The translations under genes were made by a program, and so were the position numbers. This document shows positions 1 through 11,147 of a stretch of DNA of 35,199 nt, piece by piece (position 1 is the first letter of the stretch; each line of letters starts with the position of its first letter). Where the stretch lies: NCBI GenBank assembly GCA_947477015.1, contig CANJSM010000012.1:1-35199 (forward strand), read 5' to 3'. This stretch comes from Legionellaceae bacterium (lineage in GTDB: Bacteria; Pseudomonadota; Gammaproteobacteria; Legionellales; Legionellaceae). The notes under the pieces were generated by a model that saw nothing but the letters and a program-made list of their open reading frames with translations, searched no databases and was not told the DNA's origin.

Positions 1-1
1 G

Positions 2-754
2 CAAACAAGCCTTGAGCTACAAGAAATCATGACTGACACAGCTGGTGCCAGTGAAATTATTTTTGCACTGTTTTGGTTGTTAGGGTACCAATTCAGTCCA
101 AGGCTTGCTGACATTGGTAAAGCACGATTTTGGAGAATTGATCCAAAGGCTGATTATGGTAAACTTAATGACATTTCAAAACACAAAATTAGCGAAGCCT
201 CCATAAGAAAACATTGGGAGGATATTCTTCGAATAGCTGTGTCTTTGAAATTGGGTCATGTAACTGCTTCAGATTTAATTCGGTCTCTGTTTCGAAAAAA
301 TAGACCATCTGGCTTAGCCAAAGCGCTAATGAATTTAGGACGCATCATTAAAACGCTGTACCTGTTAAATTACATTGACAATGAAGATTATCGCCGCCAT
401 ATACTGATTCAGCTTAACAAAGGCGAAAGTCGTCATAGCTTAGCACGCACCGTTTATCATGGCCGTCGTGGTGAAATGTATGAAAAATATCGAGAGGGCC
501 AAGAAGATCAACTTAATGCGCTTGGGCTGGTCACAAATGCGATCGTGCTTTGGAACACTGTTTATATTCAAGCTGCATTAGACCACTTACGGGCTCAGGG
601 CGAGATAATCAAAGAGGAGGATGAAGCAAAATTATCACCGTTGGGAAGAAAACATATTAATTTCTTGGGTCACTTTTCATTTTTATTGCCACAAGTTGTC
701 GAGGAAGGTTCCCTTAGAGCACTAAATGTAGCTGAAGAACCAGAGCCAGCGTAG
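2..754 (+). CDS. tnpA: Tn3-family transposase, C-terminal part (cut by window edge)
   Basis: This is the C-terminal quarter of a Tn3-family DDE transposase, which cuts and joins transposon ends during replicative transposition. The reading frame is open to base 2, so the ATG at 29 is internal and the true start lies left of the window. The conserved TDTAG segment follows that ATG; its Asp fits the second catalytic Asp of the family by distance from the C-terminus. QLNKGE, about 110 residues before the end, fits the position of the catalytic Glu. FWLLGYQFSPRLADIG and YREGQEDQLNALGL are typical Tn3 TnpA blocks. The stop lies 9 bp before a 38-bp terminal inverted repeat, the usual arrangement at a tnpA end. 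The visible part is undamaged; whether the whole gene is intact cannot be seen. Confidence 0.93.
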   Translation, partial: QTSLELQEIMTDTAGASEIIFALFWLLGYQFSPRLADIGKARFWRIDPKADYGKLNDISKHKISEASIRKHWEDILRIAVSLKLGHVTASDLIRSLFRKNRPSGLAKALMNLGRIIKTLYLLNYIDNEDYRRHILIQLNKGESRHSLARTVYHGRRGEMYEKYREGQEDQLNALGLVTNAIVLWNTVYIQAALDHLRAQGEIIKEEDEAKLSPLGRKHINFLGHFSFLLPQVVEEGSLRALNVAEEPEPA

Positions 755-763
755 TGATAATTG

Positions 764-801
764 CTTAGAGTAACTTTTCGTTCCAATGATTGTCACGCCC
801 C
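764..801 (-). repeat. 38-bp terminal inverted repeat of the Tn3-family element
   Basis: Read on the minus strand this begins GGGGCGTGACAATCATTGGA and ends CTAAG. It can be aligned without gaps to the 38-bp inverted repeat of Tn3 (GGGGTCTGACGCTCAGTGGA... TTAAG) with 29 of 38 positions identical by hand count, including an 11-base run TGGAACGAAAA. The GGGG outer end lies at 798-801, so the element extends leftward and host DNA starts at 802. Tn3 elements make 5-bp target duplications, so ATAAT at 802-806 would be one copy. The other end is outside the window. Confidence 0.9.
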
Positions 802-917
802 ATAATCACATCATTATTATAATTCTTGCCGACACTAGCAGCTAATTCTGTATTAAGATAAACCATATTTTCGAGACGTCTTGTATTTTCCATTGGCAAG
901 ATATTGTATTTCATCAT
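765..917 (-). pseudogene. 5' fragment of a host gene cut by the Tn3-type element
   Basis: A leftward frame begins at ATG 917 (or ATG 914) behind a good ribosome binding site, AAGGAG, 6-9 bp upstream. About 38 codons of host sequence (MMKYNILPMENTRRL...) are followed by codons read from the transposon inverted repeat (GRDNHWNEKLL), ending at a TAA inside the repeat. The natural 3' part of the gene is therefore missing here and should lie beyond the left end of the transposon. I do not recognise the N-terminal fragment and cannot assign a function. A fused 50-residue peptide could still be translated. Confidence 0.6.
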
Positions 918-1084
918 AAAGCTCCTTAAAAAAGTTTAACTTCTTTTAATAATCATAGACCACTTTACAATGATTTCCAGTATACCGCTCTGATCAGAGC
1001 TGGAATGGGTAGAGATAGCTTAGGCTGTTCTTAGCAAAAATCGATTTTAGTGTTTAATTTCATTAACTTGATCGCTCAGTAGCT
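918..1084. other. Intergenic region with 14-bp perfect palindrome
   Basis: This gap between the truncated gene and the lipase gene has no convincing coding frame. It holds a perfect palindrome GCTCTGATCAGAGC at 987-1000. On the minus strand a -10-like TATACT (984-979) lies just downstream of the palindrome, so it would sit between the -35 and -10 elements of a promoter for the truncated gene, where a repressor could act. The -35 match is poor. No clear rightward promoter is seen, although a rightward terminator follows at 1085. Confidence 0.4.
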
Positions 1085-1111
1085 GCGCCGAGAAAATTCG
1101 GCGCGTTTTTT
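1085..1111 (+). terminator. Rho-independent terminator, rightward
   Basis: A 7-bp stem GCGCCGA/TCGGCGC with a 6-base loop is followed by G and six T. The orientation ends rightward transcription, yet no recognised rightward gene lies upstream except tnpA, 330 bp away. It may end transposon read-through or an undetected small RNA. On the minus strand it lies just past the lipase stop codon but without a T-run. Confidence 0.75.
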
Positions 1112-2042
1112 ATTCAAACTTAATACCTGCATCATCTAGCATTTTCTTAGTTCTTTTAGCCATTTCGATATGCGCAACCTCTGAAGGATGCACTGGGTCG
1201 AAAAACAGATAGCCAGTACACGCATCGACCGTTGTACGTGGCTTCACACTCGAAACCATCTTTAAGACCGTTCGCTCTGATGATGGATTGACCATCTCTT
1301 CATAGCAAGTAGCATCTGTATTGGTTATGCCGTATTGCTCAGGAAAGCCCAACATGTCATCAATAATTTCATTGATATTAAAATAAAACCATTGCACAGA
1401 TGCATCACTGCTTTCCAGTTCCGAAACGATCTCTTTTAATACCTGATTGTGTTTGATAGACAAAGCGGTCAAAGTAGAAACCGAATCAAAATCCCTGGCA
1501 GCCGGCGTATTTCCGAGATCAGGCAGATTGACCACCATAATATGCTTCGCGCCTTTTTGTACTAAACGTTGCAATTCATGTTTAATGCCAGACGTCACAG
1601 CACCCACAGTGGCGTCAATGTCCTCGGGAGCCCCTAAATAATTATTCGCACCCATCCAGACAACATATAAACTCGTGTCATCCGCTTTATCATTGTGGGA
1701 TAACAAGTAACTGTCTATTTCTCGGTTTAAAGTAAACAATATATCGTCTGGATCAGAATCTGCATCATTTTCAGCTATTCCTGCTCCTCCAAACGCATAA
1801 TCCAACAAATGAGACTGGGGATCTTTCGAGTAATAGTGATTCATTAACAACTCAACCCAAACGGGTCCATTGGTAAATCGGCCTTTATAATACGGAGGGG
1901 ACAGAGGAAGTTCGTGTTTCATGTATTCATACAGATTGCCGTTATCAGACAGGCTATCACCAAAAACAACCACTTTATTTAATGAGGTCGCGGATGACAT
2001 CACTGAAAAAAATAACGTGAACAGGATAAAAATAATTTTCAT
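1110..2042 (-). CDS. plaA: GDSL/SGNH lysophospholipase A, PlaA-like, secreted
   Basis: A secreted lipolytic enzyme of the GDSL family that hydrolyses lysophospholipids. ATG 2042 is preferred over the upstream TTG (2072) because AAGGA sits 7-8 bp before it and the product then begins with a clean signal peptide (MKIIFILFTLFFSVMSSATS). Family blocks are in order: GDSLSDNGN with Ser30, FGGAG near 84-88, GANNY with Asn133-134, and DPVH with Asp282 and His285. The 310-residue length matches Legionella PlaA, as does the YEYMKHELPLSPPYY segment. Cys246 and Cys275 could close a disulfide loop, the kind of element that ProA is known to cut when it activates Legionella GDSL lipases. The gene is monocistronic. 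A paralogue such as PlaC or PlaD is less likely on length. Confidence 0.85.
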   Translation of the reverse strand: MKIIFILFTLFFSVMSSATSLNKVVVFGDSLSDNGNLYEYMKHELPLSPPYYKGRFTNGPVWVELLMNHYYSKDPQSHLLDYAFGGAGIAENDADSDPDDILFTLNREIDSYLLSHNDKADDTSLYVVWMGANNYLGAPEDIDATVGAVTSGIKHELQRLVQKGAKHIMVVNLPDLGNTPAARDFDSVSTLTALSIKHNQVLKEIVSELESSDASVQWFYFNINEIIDDMLGFPEQYGITNTDATCYEEMVNPSSERTVLKMVSSVKPRTTVDACTGYLFFDPVHPSEVAHIEMAKRTKKMLDDAGIKFE

Positions 2043-2198
2043 ACTCATCCTTATTATTTGAGTTTGAACCAAACGTCAATGAATAAACTACATGCCGTTC
2101 AGTTTAAATAATGTTAGAGGTTTGAATTTACGGAGACATCGCAGATTGACTCAATAGCAAGGCATGAAATCATCCATGCCTCGCCATTGAAAACTCAG

Positions 2199-3893
2199 TT
2201 AAGCCGCACCAACCAAGGTCAACTTTAACTGTCTTCCACAAACCCAAGCTTTATTTAACCCATTAACGAGATTTTTGTCCATACCTTTAGGTAAACGAAC
2301 CGTAGAATGATCGTCATTAATTTTCAAGCCGGTGATATGTCGACTTTGTAAACCGGCTTCATTAGCAATTGCACCGACAATGTTACCTGGTTTCACGCCA
2401 TGCACACGACCTATATCCATGCGATACAGTTCTTGTGGTGCAGAGGACTCTTCTCGAAACGGTTTACGCTGACCTGTAGACGATTTGTTTGTGTCATTAT
2501 AGGTGCGCGCGGGTCTTGAATCACCATTAGTTCTGATTCGCGCTTCTTTCGCAGGAGCAGAAAACGCGTGACCAACAAATTTTTGATCCCAAGGCTTGTC
2601 TTTATTTAATAATAAAGCCAGCGAAGCCGCAACGTCTACAGCTGAGACCTCACTTGTTTTCAGATAGTCTTCAATAATGCGACGATAAGAAGGCAAGTTT
2701 TCGTGTTCAAGACGTGCTGTAATATTAGCCATGAAACGCTGTTGTCTAGCCGTTTGAATCATATAATCAGTAGGTACTGTGACTTTCTCAATACGCTGAC
2801 GTGTATGACGCTCAATGCTAGTCAACATACGTGATTCTCTGGGTGTGGCAAACAAAATAGTTACCCCACTTCGACCAGCACGACCGGTCCGACCCACTCG
2901 ATGCACATACGTTTCACAATCATGTGCCATGTCATAATTGATAACATGGGTCACACGTTCAACGTCTAAACCACGAGCGGCAACGTCAGTTGCAACCAAT
3001 ACGTCAATCGCACCTTGTTTAAACTGCGCAACAATGCGTTCACGCAAATTCTGCGTAATGTCACCATGAATAGCCATCGCACGATGTCCGTGCTTTTGTA
3101 ATATTTCAGCGACTTCTTCAGTGCTGCTTTTTGTACGTACAAACACAATCACGCCTTGATGATCTTCAACAGCAAGAATACGTAACAAAGCATCCGGTTT
3201 TTGAGGCTGAGAAGCAAACAAAAAGCGTTGCTCAATGCTTTTAACGGTAGCTGTTTCCATGCGAATTTCAACAGACGCTGGGTTTTTTAAATAACGTGTT
3301 GCAATGTGACGAATTTGTGACGGCATCGTTGCTGAGAAAAGAACGATTTGTCTTTTTTCAGGTAATTTAGCCAAAATGGTTTCAACATCATCAATAAAGC
3401 CCATTCGTAACATTTCATCGGCTTCATCCAATACAAACGTTTTTAACACATCCAGCTTTAGTGTTCCACGATCAATGTGATCAAGGATACGACCGGGTGT
3501 TCCAACGACAATTTGTGCGCCTTCACGTAATTTTTGTAACTGTGGGCGATAATCTTGTCCACCACACAAAATCGTTACACGTACATTTTTCATGTGAACA
3601 CACAACGACTCAATGTGTGCTCCGACCTGAATGGCCAATTCGCGTGTTGGTGCCAAAATCAATGCTTGTGGACCTTGTACATCAGGCGACAAACACTGCA
3701 AAATAGGCAAACCAAATGCTGCGGTTTTACCCGTGCCTGTTTGCGCAAGGCCAATTAAATCACGCCCTTCTAGCAAAAAAGGGATACTTTCTAACTGTAT
3801 CGGCGAAGGGGTTGTGAAATTTTTATCAAAAAGTGCTTTCTGAAGCGCGTCATTTAAATCAAGATCTGCAAAAGTTGTTGATTCTTGGGTCAT
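2199..3893 (-). CDS. deaD: DEAD-box RNA helicase DeaD/CsdA
   Basis: ATP-dependent RNA helicase acting in ribosome assembly and mRNA handling, often important in the cold. All core motifs are present: Q motif (FTTPSPIQ), motif I AQTGTGKT near 50-57, PTRELA, TPGR, DEAD at 156-159, SAT at 187-189, VFVRTK, ARGLDV and HRVGRTGRAGR. After the two RecA domains comes a DeaD-type region and, from about 488, a DbpA-like RNA-binding fold (YRMDIGRVHGVKPGNIVGAI). That C-terminal domain and the 564-residue length separate it from RhlE, RhlB and SrmB. The long low-charge linker near 450-487 is rich in Arg, Thr and Ser. The gene stands alone, with 126 bp of AT-rich DNA upstream and none of its neighbours functionally linked. 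Confidence 0.93.
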   Translation of the reverse strand: MTQESTTFADLDLNDALQKALFDKNFTTPSPIQLESIPFLLEGRDLIGLAQTGTGKTAAFGLPILQCLSPDVQGPQALILAPTRELAIQVGAHIESLCVHMKNVRVTILCGGQDYRPQLQKLREGAQIVVGTPGRILDHIDRGTLKLDVLKTFVLDEADEMLRMGFIDDVETILAKLPEKRQIVLFSATMPSQIRHIATRYLKNPASVEIRMETATVKSIEQRFLFASQPQKPDALLRILAVEDHQGVIVFVRTKSSTEEVAEILQKHGHRAMAIHGDITQNLRERIVAQFKQGAIDVLVATDVAARGLDVERVTHVINYDMAHDCETYVHRVGRTGRAGRSGVTILFATPRESRMLTSIERHTRQRIEKVTVPTDYMIQTARQQRFMANITARLEHENLPSYRRIIEDYLKTSEVSAVDVAASLALLLNKDKPWDQKFVGHAFSAPAKEARIRTNGDSRPARTYNDTNKSSTGQRKPFREESSAPQELYRMDIGRVHGVKPGNIVGAIANEAGLQSRHITGLKINDDHSTVRLPKGMDKNLVNGLNKAWVCGRQLKLTLVGAA

Positions 3894-4019
3894 ATAATTC
3901 CTGGGAAATACACATAATCCGAAATTAGATTAAGCAATGTAAAAACTGGTCAGTATAATAACAGAATTATGTGTGAAATGCACTCTTTTTATTCGTTTAT
4001 TTTTTAAATTAATCTTAAG

Positions 4020-6174
<2,155 letters not shown>

Positions 6175-6230
6175 AATCAAAAAGAGTCAAGCATCTGGTT
6201 AGTATATACTGAATTGAGTCATTAAATTCA

Positions 6231-7088
6231 TCAAGCCCGTGAAGCATAAAATGCGCCCAGCAAAGCTAAAAGCCCTCCACAAAGCGATAGTTTAGAGAGC
6301 TCTTCACCCAAGAGAATAAATCCAAGTAAACTGGATATAACTGGCATAGAATATAAATACATGCTCGCATTCGATGCCGATAACGCTTGCAATACATAGC
6401 TCCAAGCCAAATAGGCCAATGCAGCAGGAAAAATACCTAGATAAATAATCGCCCAAGTTGCCTTAGGATTCGCAACAAGGATTTCCTGACACAGCGAAGG
6501 CGCAAATACCATCATTGACGCAGTACCACCCCAAATAATCCATGAGGTGACGGCTACAGGGTGATAATGCGTTAAATAGATTTTTTGCAGCAGTGAATAA
6601 GCAGCACTTGTCAATGCCGCAATAAAAACCATCAACACACCATAACTGACAGAAGTACTGCCGCTGCCCGCAAAGACCATCAAGGCAAGACCCGCTAAGC
6701 TAATCAAGATACCAAAATATACACTACGAATTGGGCGATCGCCCATGAATACGACTGAAAAAAGAACCGTTAATGCCGGCGTCAAACCAATGACAAAGCT
6801 AGCCACCCCAGCCGAAACCGTTACTTCACCATAATTAAGGCAAACATTGTAAACACCAATTCCAGCTACGCCAAGGAGGCACAATTGCACCCGTTCTAAC
6901 CAAGGGATGTGTTGACCATTGGATTGACGAAGATAAATAACCGCCATAAACACAGAAGCAATCAAAAATCGAAACAATGCTAAAGCACCAGGAGAATAGG
7001 ACGTTAATCCTATTCTGATGCCTACAAAGGCAGACGCCCATAAAAAAATGGCGCAAAAAAGGCCCGCTTTGACTTTGAATGATTGCAT
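6231..7088 (-). CDS. DMT-superfamily (EamA) permease
   Basis: Inner-membrane transporter of the drug/metabolite family; the substrate cannot be read from sequence. It has about ten hydrophobic segments in two EamA repeats, the first beginning FCAIFLWASAFVGIRIGL and the second GVLMVFIAALTSAAYSLLQKIYL. The segment FRFLIASVFMAVIYLR and the end PVISSLLGFILLGEELS are typical of the family. I place the start at ATG 7088, where AAGGCGA lies just upstream, rather than at TTG 7106. At 285 residues it has the usual length. A second, distantly similar DMT permease lies at 14301. It is followed by a palindromic repeat and fadH, without clear coupling. Confidence 0.88.
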   Translation of the reverse strand: MQSFKVKAGLFCAIFLWASAFVGIRIGLTSYSPGALALFRFLIASVFMAVIYLRQSNGQHIPWLERVQLCLLGVAGIGVYNVCLNYGEVTVSAGVASFVIGLTPALTVLFSVVFMGDRPIRSVYFGILISLAGLALMVFAGSGSTSVSYGVLMVFIAALTSAAYSLLQKIYLTHYHPVAVTSWIIWGGTASMMVFAPSLCQEILVANPKATWAIIYLGIFPAALAYLAWSYVLQALSASNASMYLYSMPVISSLLGFILLGEELSKLSLCGGLLALLGAFYASRA

Positions 7089-7271
7089 CAGTCGCCTTAG
7101 GATCAATCCATATAGATGGTCTTAGTCTAGCAGAAACTTCACGACTGTGTATTAGAATTTATATCCTCGGCTTTGGCCGTTTTCACTGATTTACCAATAA
7201 ACCGCCTTCATTTTATTCAAGAGATCTACAATGATATATTTGAAAAACTCATATCGGAAGGGAATGCAACC

Positions 7272-7415
7272 ATGACTTTAAGTATCGAATTGACAGGAAA
7301 ATTAAAAGGCCGTGCGATTAATCAAAAATTTGACAACCTCGATTACTTTAGAGGTTTCTTAGAAAGTGAATCGTTGATATCGCAAGAAAGTCATCCTGAA
7401 CAGCGTCCGGGATAA
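7272..7415 (+). CDS. Small hypothetical protein (47 aa), doubtful
   Basis: A 47-residue frame (MTLSIELTGKLKGRAINQKF...) starts at ATG 7272 with AGGGA 8 bases upstream. The same frame stays open back to TTG 7173 (80 residues), so it may be the remains of a longer protein. The last dozen codons fall in DNA resembling half of a GTCATCC-type repeat (near 7390-7405), and a 69-bp palindromic repeat begins 7 bp after the stop. This suggests repeat DNA has replaced or extended the original C-terminus. No family is recognised. Confidence 0.4.
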   Translation: MTLSIELTGKLKGRAINQKFDNLDYFRGFLESESLISQESHPEQRPG

Positions 7416-7421
7416 GAATAG

Positions 7422-7490
7422 CTAGGTTGGGCCTTGACCCAACCAGTTCTGCATACGTGCCACACCCTGTTGGGCCAAGGCCCAACCTAC
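7422..7490. repeat. 69-bp double palindrome, family A copy 2
   Basis: Same size and layout as the copy at 6106-6174: a 23-bp arm, a 23-bp centre and a 23-bp arm. The left arm has changes (CTAGG start, TTGACCC instead of TTGGCCC, final C for A), while the right arm is identical to copy 1. The centre differs from copy 1 at a few bases (CATACGTGCCACACCC). It lies 2 bp beyond the purA stop, so it is likely in the 3' end of the hflK-hflC-purA transcript. Confidence 0.92.
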
Positions 7491-7492
7491 GA

Positions 7493-8797
<1,305 letters not shown>

Positions 8798-8857
8798 TTA
8801 CTCTAAAAAGTTATTTTTAATTTCTTAAAATGCAGACACTTCATCTCGAAACGAGAT

Positions 8858-8942
8858 ACGTCATCCCGAACGCAGTGAGGGACCTCCCTGTATTGGCACA
8901 ATGCCAAACAATGGAGATCCCTCACTGCGTTCCAGATGACGT
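8858..8942. repeat. 85-bp inverted repeat (family B) between hflC and purA
   Basis: Two 30-bp arms (left ACGTCATCCCGAACGCAGTG..., right end ...GCGTTCCAGATGACGT) are inverted with three mismatches. The 25-bp centre holds another small palindrome, TTGGCA-CAA-TGCCAA. The layout is that of a small dispersed palindromic element. Its place inside an operon means it will be transcribed as a strong hairpin between hflC and purA. A short related fragment is at 29107-29124. Confidence 0.9.
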
Positions 8943-8986
8943 TAATCCATTTGGATATGACGTATCCGCTAACAAGAAACCATGTT

Positions 8987-9901
8987 CTATTGTTTTACTT
9001 CAGCACCTAAATTCTTCCCAAAACCTTTTTTAAAGTAATCAAAAAAGGCATTGCTTTGATCTAGTACCAGTATATCATTCTTATTATTAAAACTGCCTTC
9101 ATACGCTTTTAAACTACGATAGAATGCAAAAAACTCCTTGTTCTGACCAAATGCCTTGGCATAAATTTCTGCAGCTTTGGCTTGTCCTTGGGCACGAATA
9201 ATTTGCCCGTCACTCTTGGCTTGCGCAAGCAAAATAGTCACTCGTGCGTCAGCGGAGGCTTGAATAGCTTCTGCTTGAGCCTGACCATCGGCACGATGAT
9301 GATTAGCTATTTTCTGCATGTCTGCACGCATACGTTGATAAATAGCATTACTCGTATTCGCTGGCAGCTCGATCCCTTTAATGCGCACATCCACAACGTG
9401 AACACCCAATTGAGAGGCTTGCTCTTCAGCGCGCTCTCTTAAAACGTCCATGACATCATCACGTCCACCTGAAATCACATCGGAAATGGTGCGTTTACCA
9501 AACTGTGCACGTAAAGAAGTATTTAATTGTTGCTCAAGTAACGTTTCAGCTTTAAATTCATTGCCACCGGTTGACTTGAAATACTGCGCCAGATCTTCAA
9601 TACGCCATTTAACATAGTAATCGACAATCACGTCTTTCTTTTCTTTGGTAACGATGCGTGACGATTTGATATCCAGTGTCTGAATTCGTGTATCGAATAC
9701 GCGAACACTTTCAATGAACGGCATTTTCATGTGTAGACCAGGTGATAAAATCTTTACTTTACTGGTCTGAGAGTCATTCACCAATCGTCCAAGCCTCAAT
9801 ATAATACCATGCTTACCCTGCGTAATGGTAAATACGCAGCTAAACAGTACCAACAAGATAAAAAAAGCTACTGCAGCCAAAATTGTTTTTTTTGCATTCA
9901 T
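8987..9901 (-). CDS. hflC: FtsH protease modulator HflC
   Basis: Band-7/SPFH membrane protein that forms the periplasm-facing HflKC cage around the FtsH protease and limits its access to membrane substrates. One transmembrane helix lies near residues 6-26, followed by the SPFH domain (QGKHGIILRLGRLV... PGLHMKMPFIESVRVFDTR) and a long charged helix rich in Ala, Gln and Glu (QAQAEAIQASADARVTILLAQAKSDGQ is part of it in two pieces). ATG 9901 overlaps the hflK TGA as TGATG, so the two are translationally coupled; an upstream TTG at 9904 is less likely. It is 304 residues long, within the family range. Confidence 0.95.
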   Translation of the reverse strand: MNAKKTILAAVAFFILLVLFSCVFTITQGKHGIILRLGRLVNDSQTSKVKILSPGLHMKMPFIESVRVFDTRIQTLDIKSSRIVTKEKKDVIVDYYVKWRIEDLAQYFKSTGGNEFKAETLLEQQLNTSLRAQFGKRTISDVISGGRDDVMDVLRERAEEQASQLGVHVVDVRIKGIELPANTSNAIYQRMRADMQKIANHHRADGQAQAEAIQASADARVTILLAQAKSDGQIIRAQGQAKAAEIYAKAFGQNKEFFAFYRSLKAYEGSFNNKNDILVLDQSNAFFDYFKKGFGKNLGAEVKQ

Positions 9902-11061
9902 CAACCTGCCCTCCCTTGACGCTCAGTTGTTCGTGTCGTTTGCCGACCGTCCAGCAAGGCATTATTAGCTTGTTGGTTAACGACTGGAGTGCGATTCATC
10001 AACTCAGGCTTTCTCAAATTCGCATCAGGCGAGTTTACAGCTAATTTATCAAGAGGTAAGTACAACACATTGCCTGCTTTACCATCAACAATGATTTTAC
10101 TGGTTGAACTTAATATTTGCTGCATTGTGTCCAAATACATCCGCTCTCCAGTTACAAACGGCGAGCGAGCATATTCTGGCAACAACTCCAGAAACTCAGC
10201 TGTTTCTCCTTTGGCACGCAACACCACTTGCTCTGCGTAGGCTTTAGTTTCTTCAAAAATCCGCTTAGCATTTCCTTCTGCGATAGGAACAACGCGTGCA
10301 GCATATGCACGGGCCTGTTCTTTAAAGCGTTTTTCATCTTCCTGCGCTTTAATTGCATCATCAAATGCATCTTGCACATTTTCAGGAGCACGAGCCGGCT
10401 GGGGCGAGACGTTCACAATAATGATTCCTGTTTTATAACGCTCAAGCGTTTTAACCAAGGAATCTTGTACACTAATCCCCCATGCATCGCGACCTTCTGT
10501 AATGATTTGATCCAAGGTGGTTGTACCAACAACTTGTCGCAAAGCACTAGAGGTGGCCTGTTGCAAACTTTCTTCAGGATCGCTGACATTAAACAAATAA
10601 TCTTGCAAATCACCAATGCGATATTGAACCGCCACTGCCACAGAGACCAGATTTTCATCTTTAGTCAGCATTTGTGCTGAATAAGAGTAGTCGGATACAC
10701 GATCCACGTTCAACACTATTTTTGACGAGATAAAACGGGGGAGCCAATGAGGTCCTGGACCCACGGTTTTAATATACTTGCCAAATCTTAATACAGCTGC
10801 TTGCTCTGCCGGATCTATGATAAATATGCCAGACAAAGCCCATAAAACGAACACACCCAGCAAGGCAAAACCAGCCAGCAACCGACCATTTGGAGTTGTT
10901 CCTGAACCTGAACTGGATTCTGGTGTGATCACTTTTTCAACACCACCAGAAAACAATTTTTTTAATTTTTCTTGCAAACGTTTCAATGCTTCGTCTAGAT
11001 CAGGAGGCTGACTTTTGCCGCCCCATGGATCTTTGCCTTTATCTGGCCCATTCCATCCCAT
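9901..11061 (-). CDS. hflK: FtsH protease modulator HflK
   Basis: Partner of HflC in the membrane-anchored cage around FtsH. The N-terminus is the usual Gly/Trp/Pro-rich cytoplasmic tail (MGWNGPDKGKDPWGGKSQPP), then a transmembrane helix near 62-84, an SPFH domain starting with IDPAEQAAVLRFGKY, the helical RFKEQARAYAARVVPIAEG region and an Asn/Gln-rich end. GGAGC precedes ATG 11061 by 8 bases. The stop overlaps the hflC start. In many gammaproteobacteria hfq and hflX precede hflK; here they are absent and trmB lies upstream instead. Confidence 0.96.
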   Translation of the reverse strand: MGWNGPDKGKDPWGGKSQPPDLDEALKRLQEKLKKLFSGGVEKVITPESSSGSGTTPNGRLLAGFALLGVFVLWALSGIFIIDPAEQAAVLRFGKYIKTVGPGPHWLPRFISSKIVLNVDRVSDYSYSAQMLTKDENLVSVAVAVQYRIGDLQDYLFNVSDPEESLQQATSSALRQVVGTTTLDQIITEGRDAWGISVQDSLVKTLERYKTGIIIVNVSPQPARAPENVQDAFDDAIKAQEDEKRFKEQARAYAARVVPIAEGNAKRIFEETKAYAEQVVLRAKGETAEFLELLPEYARSPFVTGERMYLDTMQQILSSTSKIIVDGKAGNVLYLPLDKLAVNSPDANLRKPELMNRTPVVNQQANNALLDGRQTTRTTERQGRAG

Positions 11062-11147
11062 GAATTACGCTCCGCGCTTCGCGCTAAAAATTAGAATTCT
11101 ATGGGGTCTGGCCAGTTTAAGCAAGTGTGCTGCCATTAAAAATCGAT

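Noticed and set aside
8830-9033. Rightward 67-codon frame between purA and hflC
   Set aside because: Most of it is the 85-bp inverted repeat and the end of hflC read backwards.
10117-10680. Long rightward frame (187 codons) inside hflK
   Set aside because: It lies antisense to hflK, which shows full conserved motifs; the antisense product is Cys/Phe/Ile-rich with no family features.
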